Shown here: positions 27,301-35,630 of the stretch, piece after piece
How the letters are laid out: each line of letters opens with the position of its first letter
Position numbering within the stretch: the first letter of the stretch is position 1
Source: Lutimonas vermicola
Lineage (GTDB): Bacteria > Bacteroidota > Bacteroidia > Flavobacteriales > Flavobacteriaceae
Reading direction: 5' to 3'
Length of the DNA stretch: 64,000 bases
Assembly (NCBI RefSeq): GCF_038433205.1
Contig: NZ_JBCDNA010000001.1
Span: forward strand, 1,178,001-1,242,000
The notes under the pieces: generated by a model
The model's input: the letters and a program-made list of their open reading frames with translations, nothing else
What the model was told of the DNA's origin: nothing
Databases searched by the model: none
Translations under genes and position numbers: made by a program

Positions 27301-27675
27301 GAAGTCAATGAGCTTTCGAGTTGCTACTTTGAAAATACGGGTAATGGTCAATTCCAAATGCATTCACTGCCCTTTTTAGCACAATTATCATCGGTAAAAA
27401 CCATCTATATCAATGATTTTAACCAAGATGGATTTGCGGATGCCCTGATAGGTGGAAATGACCATGGTATCAGTACCCAACTCGGAAGATTAGATGCCGG
27501 GCACGGAATGATCCTCATCAACGACACTAAGGGGTCCTTTGAAACAGATCATGGTATTTGTCCAAATATATCAGGAAAGGCAAGAGACATTAAAGAGATA
27601 GAAATAAATGGCGAAAAATACCTGATCATTGCCTTAAATAATGCGTCACCTCTATTCTTAAAAATTAATAACTAA
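24334..27675 (+). CDS. VCBS/FG-GAP repeat and ASPIC/UnbV lipoprotein, copy 1
   Basis: About 1113 residues, surface or periplasmic lipoprotein (lipobox LFGSC after a hydrophobic helix). The N-terminal half carries repeated calcium-binding propeller motifs of the type DxNxDGxxD: DFNNDGLIDLYFTGN, DINNDGLLDIYI, DYDLDGDLDMYLLN, DLNNDGYPDIYVGNDFF and DLDNDGYKDVYITNG. An ASPIC/UnbV domain follows at about residues 520-605 (FIKIKFKGPEKNTMGIGAK...VVWPGG), then a second group of VCBS repeats and a C-terminal domain. The family includes CRTAC1-like proteins. The biochemical role is unknown, and glycan or protein binding is often assumed. The start is uncertain: TTG at 24334 gives a sensible signal peptide, while the TTG at 24250 lies inside a hairpin. 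First of three tandem paralogues, 17 bp before the next. Confidence 0.88.
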   Translation: MNNVIYKFLNHIVFDGRKFVFITIASLVVLILFGSCKQRTAPLFVLKKNSGIDFKNQLDPSLKLNILTYIYYYNGAGVASGDFNNDGLIDLYFTGNQIADRLYLNEGALKFKDITIPASIRNDQGWTTGVSLVDINNDGLLDIYICKVGQFESITGKNLLYINQGLDENSIPYFSEEAEKYNLAISSFATQSNFFDYDLDGDLDMYLLNHSVYPNRTYGKGSSRQQIDSVAGDMLFENQEGKFVDVSQNAGIYQGRIGYGLGLGVSDLNNDGYPDIYVGNDFFENDYLYINQQDGTFKEVISADEHYVGHTSHFSMGNDIADIDNDGWPDIISLDMLPEDLKSYKTSGREYNNEVYEQYLKNGYRPQYMQNMLLRNNQGEYFQETAFASGISATDWSWSPLIVDLDNDGYKDVYITNGILGATNDMDFINFIANRKIQEQLGKGMKEKALRFSDQLPSRKLSNYFFKNNSNLSFTNNTAKWFEELPSFSNGSIYADLDNDGDQDLVVNNVNSKAFVLENKSDESLNRFIKIKFKGPEKNTMGIGAKIKLVSDTLSIYLENYTSRGYLSAIAPELTIGIGVRNGVDSLMVVWPGGRFQHIQNIKAGSTLVLDHQLASESTISDGVKKPTSLTPSHISMNFQHHESPSYEFGREPLIPYSKGAEGPKIAVADINRDGLTDVYIGGGKKQSGQLFLQDRDSIFYVSEQADFDQHKDNEETDNLFFDADNDGDPDLLVVSGGNEYLQGQGLRPLLYLNEAGTFKLSANFPAIEVNASVVKAADLDQDGDLDLLIGSNAVPRRFGRSAKNYVLYNDGKANFIDQTTLKASSFEGIGLIEDLEIVDLNHDDLPDVIAVGHWMPIRIFLNSEKGLVLDSGWNLENTSGLWNSVRAADFDKDGDLDFIAGNWGLNTRLKASVKHPMQLYIADFDQNEKEEAILTYYQEGVETVFSSKDDLAKQLPSINKKYLSYTDFAQASFKQLFDHKILKKALRKEVNELSSCYFENTGNGQFQMHSLPFLAQLSSVKTIYINDFNQDGFADALIGGNDHGISTQLGRLDAGHGMILINDTKGSFETDHGICPNISGKARDIKEIEINGEKYLIIALNNASPLFLKINN

Positions 27676-27692
27676 AAAAGAACATATTTCAC

Positions 27693-30600
27693 ATGAAAAA
27701 ATTAACAGTGCTGTTTCTGATACTAACCCTCTATTTCTACTCATGCGAGACGGGGAACAAGCTGGATGATGTCGCGACAGACAATACTCCTGCCTTATTT
27801 ACCCTGATGTCTCCTGAAAGATCCGGGTTTGATTTTATGAATGAAATTGTTAATCAAAAAGATTTCAATATATTCAAATATAGAAATTTCTATAACGGCG
27901 GAGGGGTAGCCATTGGAGATATCAATAACGATGGCCTGGCAGATATATATATGACAGCGAACATGGGCCCCAATAAATTGTTTTTAAACAAGGGAGATTT
28001 TCAGTTTGAAGACATCTCAGAAAAGGCAGGCATTAAAGGTAACAAACCCTGGTCAACAGGCGTAACTATGGCTGATATCAATGCAGATGGCTTGTTGGAC
28101 ATTTATGTGAGCAATGCGGGGAACATGGAAGGCAACAATCATGATAATGACCTGTATATCAATAACGGTGATCTTACATTTACCGAATCTGCTACCCAAT
28201 ATAATTTAGCTCATACGGGTTTCAGTACTCATGCCACCTTTTTTGACTATGATAAAGATGGTGATCTTGACGCTTATATTCTTAACAATAGCAATATTCC
28301 CGTGAGTTCCCTTGGTTATGCAGAACAAAGACAGGTCAGGGCACAAGACTGGCAGGGAGTGCCCGATATATTCAAAGGCGTTGGGGATATGTTGCTTGAG
28401 AATAAAAACGGAGTATTCACAGATGTCAGCGAAAAAGCAGGGATTTATGGAAGTCTTATCGGTTTTGGCCTTGGCGTCATGATCAGCGACGTAAATGATG
28501 ATTTGTATCCCGATATTTATGTGTCAAATGATTTTTATGAGCGGGATTATTTATACCTCAACAATCAGGACGGCACTTTTACTGAAGACATTAAAAACTG
28601 GACATCCCACTTATGCCTCTCTGCTATGGGAGTAGACATGGCCGATATAAACAATGACGGCTTGGCTGATATTTTCATAACCGACATGCTTCCTGAAGGA
28701 GATCAACGCGTAAAATCAGTCATGGAGTTTGAAGGATACAATATTTTTAAACTCAAGCAGAGTAAAGATTTTCACCAACAATATATCCAAAATACACTAC
28801 AGCTAAACAACGGTAACGGATCGTATTCTGAAATTGCCAATTACAGCGGAGTTTCTGCCACAGATTGGAGTTGGTCCGGTCTGTTATTTGATATGGACAA
28901 TGATGGTTTTCGAGACATCTTTGTTACAAATGGTGTCAATCATGATCTCACAGATCTTGATTTTGTCGATTTTTTTGCCAATGAAATCATTCAAAACATG
29001 GCGCTTACAGGTAAAAAAGAAGCCATTGATTCAATCATCAATAAAATGCCCATCGCACCTCAGGCAAATTATGCCTATAGAAACAATCATGATATTACGT
29101 TTAGCAATGAAACCAAAAACTGGGGATTTGACCTTCCGAGTTTGTCAAATGGAGCTGCATATGGAGATCTTGACAACGATGGCGATTTAGATTTGGTGAT
29201 CAACAATGTAAACATGAAATCATTTCTTTACAGGAACAATTCAGACAGCCTGAGCGATCATAATTATATCAAATTAAAATTTAATGGTGATCAGAAAAAT
29301 CCTTTTGCAGTGGGTACCAAAGTAAAACTGTATCATCAGAATTCTGTCATTCTCCAGGAATTAATCCCATCGCGAGGCTTTCAATCATCTATGGATTATG
29401 TGATGACAATAGGTTTGGGAACTATCCAAACCCTGGATTCTCTTCGCGTGATCTGGCCAGATGATCAAACAGTGAAGTTAGAAAATGTCCAGACCAATCA
29501 ATTTCTTACGTTCGATCAGCGTGATGCCAAAGAAAAATACCTTGCTGAGAACACAACAAAAATTTTAAAATTACTCAATGAAGTACCCAATGACAAGCTT
29601 GAGTCTCACAGAGAAAATAGCTATAATGATTTTGATTTTGAAGGCCTTATTTCGAGAAAAATTTCTCAGGAAGGGCCCGCAATGGCCATTGGAGATCTTG
29701 ATGGAGACGGAAATGAGGATATCTTTATAGGGGGGGCGAAAAATCAACCCGGTTATATCTATCTTCACCAGGGAAACGGGCAGCTTGAAACTACTATACA
29801 AAAGGCTCTTGAACTGGATATTATCTATGAAGATACCGCCGCATCATTCTTTGATGCAGATGGTGATGGAGACCTGGACCTTATGACAGGGTCTGGAGGA
29901 AATCAGGTTGGAGAAGAGAAAAACTATAAGATCAGGTTATACCTCAACGATGGAAAAGGTTCCTTTACAAAATCCGGTACTAGCCTTTCTTCCAATTTTA
30001 AAAACATCTCGGTCATCAGTCCCAACGATTTTGACAATGATGGTGACATCGATGTATTCGTGGGTTCGAGAAGTGTTGTCGGTGTTTATGGCCTCGATCC
30101 AAACCATCTGTTTTTAGAGAATAACGGAGATGGTACTTTTTCTGATGCTACCGAAAGGCTGGCCTATGATTTAAAAAATGCAGGCATGGTTACGGATGCC
30201 ATTTGGGCAGATATCAATAACGACCAGAAAATGGATTTGATTACTGTCTCCGATTGGGGGACTCCGCGTATTTATAAAAATAGTGGCAGGCGTTTATCTT
30301 TATTATCCAGTGACTTGGAAGAACTTCATGGCTGGTGGAATGTAGTAGAAAGTGCAGATTTGGACAACGACGGCGACATAGACCTTATTTTAGGAAATCA
30401 AGGATTAAATACGCTGTATAAAACTGAGGCTGATAAGCCCATGAAAATGTGGGTCAATGATTTCGACAATAACGGAACTTTTGAACAAATTGTAACAAGA
30501 AATATAGATGGTAAAGATTATCCTATTCACATGAAGAAGGAGCTCACCACCCAAATGGTTTCCCTCAAAAAGCAAAACTTAAAGGCATCGGAGTATGCAA

Positions 30601-31040
30601 GAAGAAGTATTGATGAATTATTCCCCAAAGAAGTTTTTGAAAAATCAATTATGAACAAAACAACCTTAGGTGAATCAATTATTGCCATTAACGAAGGAGG
30701 CGGAAAATTTAAGGTTAAAAATTTACCCAATTGGGTACAGTTGTCCTGTGTTTGCGGGATCACTTGTACTGACCTGAATAATGACGGAAATCTAGATTTG
30801 ATACTTGGCGGTAATAATTTTGAATTTAAGCCACAATACTCAAGAATTGATGCAAACTACGGAAGTGTTTTACTTGGAAACGGAAAAATGGATTTCGAGT
30901 GGCAACAATACAATACCAGTGGCTTCTATATTAGGAATGAAATCAAACACATTGGACAGTTCAAAGATAAAAACAACAATATTTATATCATTACAGCAAT
31001 AAACGATGATAAACCTAAGATTTATAAAATTGAAAAATAG
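27693..31040 (+). CDS. VCBS/FG-GAP repeat and ASPIC/UnbV lipoprotein, copy 2
   Basis: 1115 residues with a clear lipoprotein signal (MKKLTVLFLILTLYFYSC). The domain order is the same as in copy 1. Propeller repeats include DINNDGLADIYMTAN, DINADGLLDIYVSNAG, DYDKDGDLDAYILN, DVNDDLYPDIYVSNDF and DMDNDGFRDIFVTNG. The ASPIC/UnbV domain is at about residues 520-605 (YIKLKFNGDQKNPFAVGTK...VIWPD), followed by further repeats (DLDGDGNEDIFIGGA, DFDNDGDIDVFVGSR, DLDNDGDIDLILGNQ) and a C-terminal region with paired cysteines in SCVCGITC. One repeat (DVNDDLYPD) lacks the usual glycine. It is co-transcribed with copies 1 and 3 and overlaps the next gene by 35 bp. Confidence 0.92.
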   Translation: MKKLTVLFLILTLYFYSCETGNKLDDVATDNTPALFTLMSPERSGFDFMNEIVNQKDFNIFKYRNFYNGGGVAIGDINNDGLADIYMTANMGPNKLFLNKGDFQFEDISEKAGIKGNKPWSTGVTMADINADGLLDIYVSNAGNMEGNNHDNDLYINNGDLTFTESATQYNLAHTGFSTHATFFDYDKDGDLDAYILNNSNIPVSSLGYAEQRQVRAQDWQGVPDIFKGVGDMLLENKNGVFTDVSEKAGIYGSLIGFGLGVMISDVNDDLYPDIYVSNDFYERDYLYLNNQDGTFTEDIKNWTSHLCLSAMGVDMADINNDGLADIFITDMLPEGDQRVKSVMEFEGYNIFKLKQSKDFHQQYIQNTLQLNNGNGSYSEIANYSGVSATDWSWSGLLFDMDNDGFRDIFVTNGVNHDLTDLDFVDFFANEIIQNMALTGKKEAIDSIINKMPIAPQANYAYRNNHDITFSNETKNWGFDLPSLSNGAAYGDLDNDGDLDLVINNVNMKSFLYRNNSDSLSDHNYIKLKFNGDQKNPFAVGTKVKLYHQNSVILQELIPSRGFQSSMDYVMTIGLGTIQTLDSLRVIWPDDQTVKLENVQTNQFLTFDQRDAKEKYLAENTTKILKLLNEVPNDKLESHRENSYNDFDFEGLISRKISQEGPAMAIGDLDGDGNEDIFIGGAKNQPGYIYLHQGNGQLETTIQKALELDIIYEDTAASFFDADGDGDLDLMTGSGGNQVGEEKNYKIRLYLNDGKGSFTKSGTSLSSNFKNISVISPNDFDNDGDIDVFVGSRSVVGVYGLDPNHLFLENNGDGTFSDATERLAYDLKNAGMVTDAIWADINNDQKMDLITVSDWGTPRIYKNSGRRLSLLSSDLEELHGWWNVVESADLDNDGDIDLILGNQGLNTLYKTEADKPMKMWVNDFDNNGTFEQIVTRNIDGKDYPIHMKKELTTQMVSLKKQNLKASEYARRSIDELFPKEVFEKSIMNKTTLGESIIAINEGGGKFKVKNLPNWVQLSCVCGITCTDLNNDGNLDLILGGNNFEFKPQYSRIDANYGSVLLGNGKMDFEWQQYNTSGFYIRNEIKHIGQFKDKNNNIYIITAINDDKPKIYKIEK

Positions 31041-34000
31041 ACATCCTGTTGGCCTTTTGCTTTTTCTGTTGATACTTGGCTGCAGTAAAAAAGAAGGAGA
31101 GCTATTTAAAAATCCTCCTGCCGATCAAACAGGAATAGATTTTGTGAATACCATCACCGAAACGGACGATCTTAACATCCTGGATTACTTATACTTTTAC
31201 AATGGAGGTGGCGTCGCCTTGGGAGACATCAATAATGATGGTTTAACAGATGTGTTTTTTACCGGAAACCAGGTTAAAAACCGCCTCTACCTCAACAAAG
31301 GAAATCTAAAATTTGAGGATATTACAGAAAAGGCCAATATTGCCGGAAACAGTACATGGAACACAGGAACAATCATGGGGGACGTGAATGGAGATGGCCT
31401 TTTAGACATCTATGTTTGTGCTGTTGTGGGACTAAATGGTTTCAATGGTTTTAATGAATTATATATCAATAACGGGGATCTTACATTTACCGAAAGTGCC
31501 GAAAAATTTGGTCTCGATTCAGAGTCCTACAGTTCATCAGCCGTTTTCCTGGATTTTGATTTAGACAACGACCTCGATATCTATATCTTGAATCACGCTG
31601 TCCATACCCAGGAGTCTTTTGGAAGATCCGATTTAAGGGAAAAAAGAAATTATCAAACCGGAGACAAGCTGATGCGAAATGACAACGGGGTGTTTACGGA
31701 TGTAAGTGAAACTGCAGGTATATATGGCGGCGTTAACGGATATGGACTGGGTGTTGCCGTAGCCGATTTTAATCAGGATGGATATCCCGACATCTATGTG
31801 AGCAATGATTTTCACGAAGATGATTATTACTACCTCAATAACGGTGATGGAACATTTTCAGAAAAGCTCAAAGATTATTTTGGCCATACGACCCGGTTTT
31901 CCATGGGGAATGACGCGGCCGATATCAATCATGACGCCTGGCCTGATATTCTTTCACTGGATATGCTTCCTGAAGACGAAACCATTTTAAAATCATCAGA
32001 CGGTGATGAAAGCCTGCAAATTCTTGATATCAGAGTAAAACAATACGGGTACCATTATCAGTTTACCAGAAATATGCTGCATATCAACCAGCCCAACAGC
32101 AATTATGTTGAAACTGCCTTGCTTAGCGGAGTAGCGGCGACAGACTGGAGTTGGAGTGGTTTATTTGCCGATTATGATCAGGATGGAGAGCAAGACCTGT
32201 TTATCTCAAATGGTATTCCAAAACGACCCAATAATCTTGATTTTATCAAATTTATATCCAGCGACCAGATCAAAAATAAAATTAACAATTCCCGACTTGT
32301 TGATCAGGAAGCCATTGATATGATGCCTTCGGGCAAAAGCCATAATTACATTTTTAAAGGTGGGGATGATATCATTTTTAAAGATAAATCCGGAGACTGG
32401 ACCGTAAAAGATTCATTGATCTCAGGGGCCACAGCCATTGGAGATCTTGACAACGATGGTGATCTGGACATCGTGATCAACAACATTAATGACCCTGCTT
32501 CTTTATATATCAACAAGACCAATAACAAAGCCAATTATCTCAAAATAAAATTCGACTATATAGCGCCGAATACTATGGGTATAGGAACCAAGGTGTTGTC
32601 TTATCACCAGGGAAAGCTTCAGTACAAAGAATTGTATACCGGCAGAGGCTTCCAGTCATCTTCAGAACCCCTGATTCATTTTGGCTATCAAAACACCACC
32701 AAAATAGATTCAATTCGCGTGATATGGCCCGACCGTAGCACCCAATTACTGACTGATGTTCCTGTCAATCAAAGCCTTGTGCTTCAACCTCAAAATACAG
32801 TCCCCTTCGACTACGCCCAACTTCAGCCAAAAAACAAACTTCTATTTGCCAAAACAAAAAATAATTTAGGTATTTCTTATGAACATAAAGAAAATCGATT
32901 TAACGATTTTAACCGGCAGAAGTTAATTCCTTATAAGGTTTCCGATCGCGGACCGGCAACGGCTGTAGGTGATTTAAACAATGATCAGCTTTCGGATATT
33001 TTTATCGGAGGATCTAATGGAAACCCTTCAAAGGTCTATATACAGAAGGATTCTGTTTTTAGTGAACAAATTATACCCGACATTCTGAACGATTCGCTCA
33101 AAGAGGATGTCTCGGCTATCATTGCTGATCTTAATGGTGATGGAAAACATGATCTTTTTGTAGGGTCAGGGGGGGCAGGATTTCACATCAACACAAAACC
33201 TCTTCAAGACAGCTACCTGATCCAAAATGACACAGCCTTGTTCAAGGCCCAATTGCCCGATTATTTTGGAAACGCATCGGTCATTAAAGCACATGATATT
33301 GATCAGGACGGTGATTTGGACCTTTTTGTGGGCAGCCATGTGGTTTCCAACGAATTTGGAAAAATTCCTGAATCATATCTGCTTATAAATAACAATGGAC
33401 AGTTTGAATTACAGGAACAGCCGGAACTAAAAAACGTGGGTTTTGTAACAGATGCCGTCTGGACTGATTTTGACTCAGACGGTCTTAGCGATCTCATTGT
33501 GGTAGGTGAATGGATGGAGCCAACTTTTTTTAAAAACAATCAAGGCCTTTTGCAAAAAACAACGTTGATGGATCAATCGCTAAACGGCCTTTGGCAGAAA
33601 ATTTACCCTTTTGATATCGACAGGGACGGGGATCTTGATTTTCTTTTGGGCAACTGGGGAACCAACACAAAGTTTAAGTCAAGCGCGACTTATCCCATGA
33701 AGATGTATTATCATGATTTTGATCAGGATGGAAAAACTGAAACCATTGTTGCCATCGAAAAAGACGGAAAATATTATCCGCTGCCCGGTTTAGACGAGTT
33801 AAGCGGACAAATGGTCAGGTTTAGAAGAAAATATACCAGCTACAAGGATTTTGCGGGAAAAACAATGGAGCAAATATTTGATAAAAGTGTTTTAAAAGAG
33901 GCAAAAGTTCTAAGCGTTGATGATTTGCATTCGGGGTATTTAAAAAATGAACAGGGAAAATTTATATTTGTTCCATTCCCTGTCAAAATGCAAGTTTCAC

Positions 34001-34284
34001 CCATTACGTCTTTTTGCAGTTTTGACTTCGACAAAGACGGTCAAAATGAAGTCCTTGCGGCAGGAAATTATTTTGGAGTGCAACCTTTTCATGGCAGGTT
34101 TGACTCTTTCTCGGGAGCACTGATCAAAAATGAAACTGATATGCAACTTGGGTTTCAAATTGGGCTTGACTTTACCGAAAAAGCTGTTCGGCAACTCAAT
34201 ATCATTACATTAAAAAACAAACCCTACTTGCTGGTAACCGTCAATAGCGGAATGACCGAAGTATACGATCTTAAAAATTATTAA
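31006..34284 (+). CDS. VCBS/FG-GAP repeat and ASPIC/UnbV lipoprotein, copy 3
   Basis: 1092 residues. The signal peptide ends in LLILGCSKK. The repeats run as in copies 1 and 2: DINNDGLTDVFFTGN, DVNGDGLLDIYVCAV, DFDLDNDLDIYILN, DFNQDGYPDIYVSNDF, DYDQDGEQDLFISNG, then ASPIC/UnbV at about residues 510-595 (YLKIKFDYIAPNTMGIGTK...VIWPDRS), then DLNGDGKHDLFVGSG and DIDRDGDLDFLLGNWG. The ATG at 31006 lies inside the end of copy 2 (35-bp overlap). A TTG at 31030 would shorten the n-region and reduce the overlap to 11 bp. Either way translation is probably coupled. The haloperoxidase-like gene follows after 10 bp. Confidence 0.91.
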   Translation: MINLRFIKLKNRHPVGLLLFLLILGCSKKEGELFKNPPADQTGIDFVNTITETDDLNILDYLYFYNGGGVALGDINNDGLTDVFFTGNQVKNRLYLNKGNLKFEDITEKANIAGNSTWNTGTIMGDVNGDGLLDIYVCAVVGLNGFNGFNELYINNGDLTFTESAEKFGLDSESYSSSAVFLDFDLDNDLDIYILNHAVHTQESFGRSDLREKRNYQTGDKLMRNDNGVFTDVSETAGIYGGVNGYGLGVAVADFNQDGYPDIYVSNDFHEDDYYYLNNGDGTFSEKLKDYFGHTTRFSMGNDAADINHDAWPDILSLDMLPEDETILKSSDGDESLQILDIRVKQYGYHYQFTRNMLHINQPNSNYVETALLSGVAATDWSWSGLFADYDQDGEQDLFISNGIPKRPNNLDFIKFISSDQIKNKINNSRLVDQEAIDMMPSGKSHNYIFKGGDDIIFKDKSGDWTVKDSLISGATAIGDLDNDGDLDIVINNINDPASLYINKTNNKANYLKIKFDYIAPNTMGIGTKVLSYHQGKLQYKELYTGRGFQSSSEPLIHFGYQNTTKIDSIRVIWPDRSTQLLTDVPVNQSLVLQPQNTVPFDYAQLQPKNKLLFAKTKNNLGISYEHKENRFNDFNRQKLIPYKVSDRGPATAVGDLNNDQLSDIFIGGSNGNPSKVYIQKDSVFSEQIIPDILNDSLKEDVSAIIADLNGDGKHDLFVGSGGAGFHINTKPLQDSYLIQNDTALFKAQLPDYFGNASVIKAHDIDQDGDLDLFVGSHVVSNEFGKIPESYLLINNNGQFELQEQPELKNVGFVTDAVWTDFDSDGLSDLIVVGEWMEPTFFKNNQGLLQKTTLMDQSLNGLWQKIYPFDIDRDGDLDFLLGNWGTNTKFKSSATYPMKMYYHDFDQDGKTETIVAIEKDGKYYPLPGLDELSGQMVRFRRKYTSYKDFAGKTMEQIFDKSVLKEAKVLSVDDLHSGYLKNEQGKFIFVPFPVKMQVSPITSFCSFDFDKDGQNEVLAAGNYFGVQPFHGRFDSFSGALIKNETDMQLGFQIGLDFTEKAVRQLNIITLKNKPYLLVTVNSGMTEVYDLKNY

Positions 34285-34294
34285 ACTGACAAAA

Positions 34295-35620
34295 ATGAAA
34301 CACCTATTATTCCTTTTACTAAGCTTAAGCATTTTAGCTGCCTGCTCTAAAAAAAGTGAGCCCATTGTAATTACAGCAGAAGATTTTCATCACTCTGTAG
34401 ATAAGGTAGGAGAAATCATGGTACATGATATATTTTCTCCACCAGTGGCAAGCAGGGTTTTTGCGTATCCGAGTATTGCTGCCTACGAAATTATTGCAAA
34501 AAATAATGATACATACCGATCTCTTGAAAACCAATTGACCGGTCTAACTCCAATTCCTGAGCCTCCTGCCGATCAACCCATCAATTTTCAGCTCGCTGCC
34601 TTGATTGCCCATATGGACCTTAACAAACGACTCATATTTTCAGAAGAAATTATCGAGGTTTACAGGGATAGCCTGTACGAAGTCTGGGAAAAGAAAAATT
34701 CAAATGAATTTAAGGCATCCAAGACCTATGGCCTTCAGGTTGCAGCACATATTTATTGGTGGATGGATCAGGATAATTACAAACAAACGAGAACCATGTC
34801 GAAGTTTTCAGTAGATACTGAAGATCCTTCAAGATGGCAACCCACGCCCCCCTCCTATATGGATGGTTTAGAACCTCACTGGAATAAAATAAGGCCTTTT
34901 GTAATCGATTCTGCCGCCCAGTTTAAACCAGTGCCTCCACCACCTTTCAGTATGGAGAAAGATTCTGATTTTTATAAAGAACTGAAAGAAGTATACGATA
35001 TCAGTAATGAGATTACCAAAAGCGGAGATGAATCTGAAGAAGTGGCCATGGCCCAATTCTGGGATTGTAACCCCTATGTTTCTGTATCGCGCGGCCACCT
35101 GATGTTTGCGACAAAAAAAATCACACCAGGAGCCCACTGGATCGGCATTACCAAGATTGCCTGCAGACAGAGCAATTACGATTTTGACGACACGGTTCAC
35201 GCCTATGCCAAAACTTCTGTGGCCATAGCTGATGCATTTATTAGTTGTTGGGATGAAAAATACCGCAGTAACCTGATCAGGCCTGAAACCCTGATTAATC
35301 AATATATTGATGAGTCATGGAAACCTGTATTGCAAACACCTCCTTTTCCTGAATACGTAAGCGGTCATTCAGTGGCTTCGGGTGCTGCCGCAGTTGCCTT
35401 AACAGATATTTTCGGTGATAATTTCGAATTTGACGATGATACCGAATTGCCCTATGGCTTACCCGTGAGAAAATTTAAATCTTTCAATGAAGCCGCGAAC
35501 GAAGCTGCCATTAGCAGAATGTACGGAGGGATTCACTATCGTGCAGCCGTTGAAGTAGGTATTGAGCAAGGCAGGAATATTGGCGGTTTTGTGGTTGAAA
35601 ATTTACATATGTTTAATTAA
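34295..35620 (+). CDS. Vanadium-dependent haloperoxidase / PAP2-type lipoprotein
   Basis: 441 residues with lipobox ILAACSKK (Cys at about residue 17). All three motifs of the vanadate/phosphate site are present: K322-x6-R329-P (KYRSNLIRP), S356-G-H358 (VSGHSVASG) and S407-R-x5-H414 (SRMYGGIH). In vanadium haloperoxidases the last His binds vanadate and the middle one is the acid-base. Related PAP2 acid phosphatases use the same residues, so halide oxidation cannot be told from phosphatase activity by motif alone. The length and the all-helical pattern fit the larger haloperoxidase-like group. It is fourth in the VCBS operon, 10 bp after copy 3 and 10 bp before the GyrI-like gene, and is predicted to act outside the cytoplasm. 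Confidence 0.87.
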   Translation: MKHLLFLLLSLSILAACSKKSEPIVITAEDFHHSVDKVGEIMVHDIFSPPVASRVFAYPSIAAYEIIAKNNDTYRSLENQLTGLTPIPEPPADQPINFQLAALIAHMDLNKRLIFSEEIIEVYRDSLYEVWEKKNSNEFKASKTYGLQVAAHIYWWMDQDNYKQTRTMSKFSVDTEDPSRWQPTPPSYMDGLEPHWNKIRPFVIDSAAQFKPVPPPPFSMEKDSDFYKELKEVYDISNEITKSGDESEEVAMAQFWDCNPYVSVSRGHLMFATKKITPGAHWIGITKIACRQSNYDFDDTVHAYAKTSVAIADAFISCWDEKYRSNLIRPETLINQYIDESWKPVLQTPPFPEYVSGHSVASGAAAVALTDIFGDNFEFDDDTELPYGLPVRKFKSFNEAANEAAISRMYGGIHYRAAVEVGIEQGRNIGGFVVENLHMFN

Positions 35621-35630
35621 AAAATATCTC

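Noticed and set aside
24334..34284. Tandem VCBS genes as fragments of one recombined adhesin
   Set aside because: Each has its own lipobox signal, one ASPIC/UnbV domain and a full-length C terminus. They are intact separate paralogues.
34868..35302. 144-residue minus-strand frame inside the haloperoxidase-like gene
   Set aside because: It is antisense to a strong coding sequence with all catalytic motifs. The antisense product has no recognisable feature.
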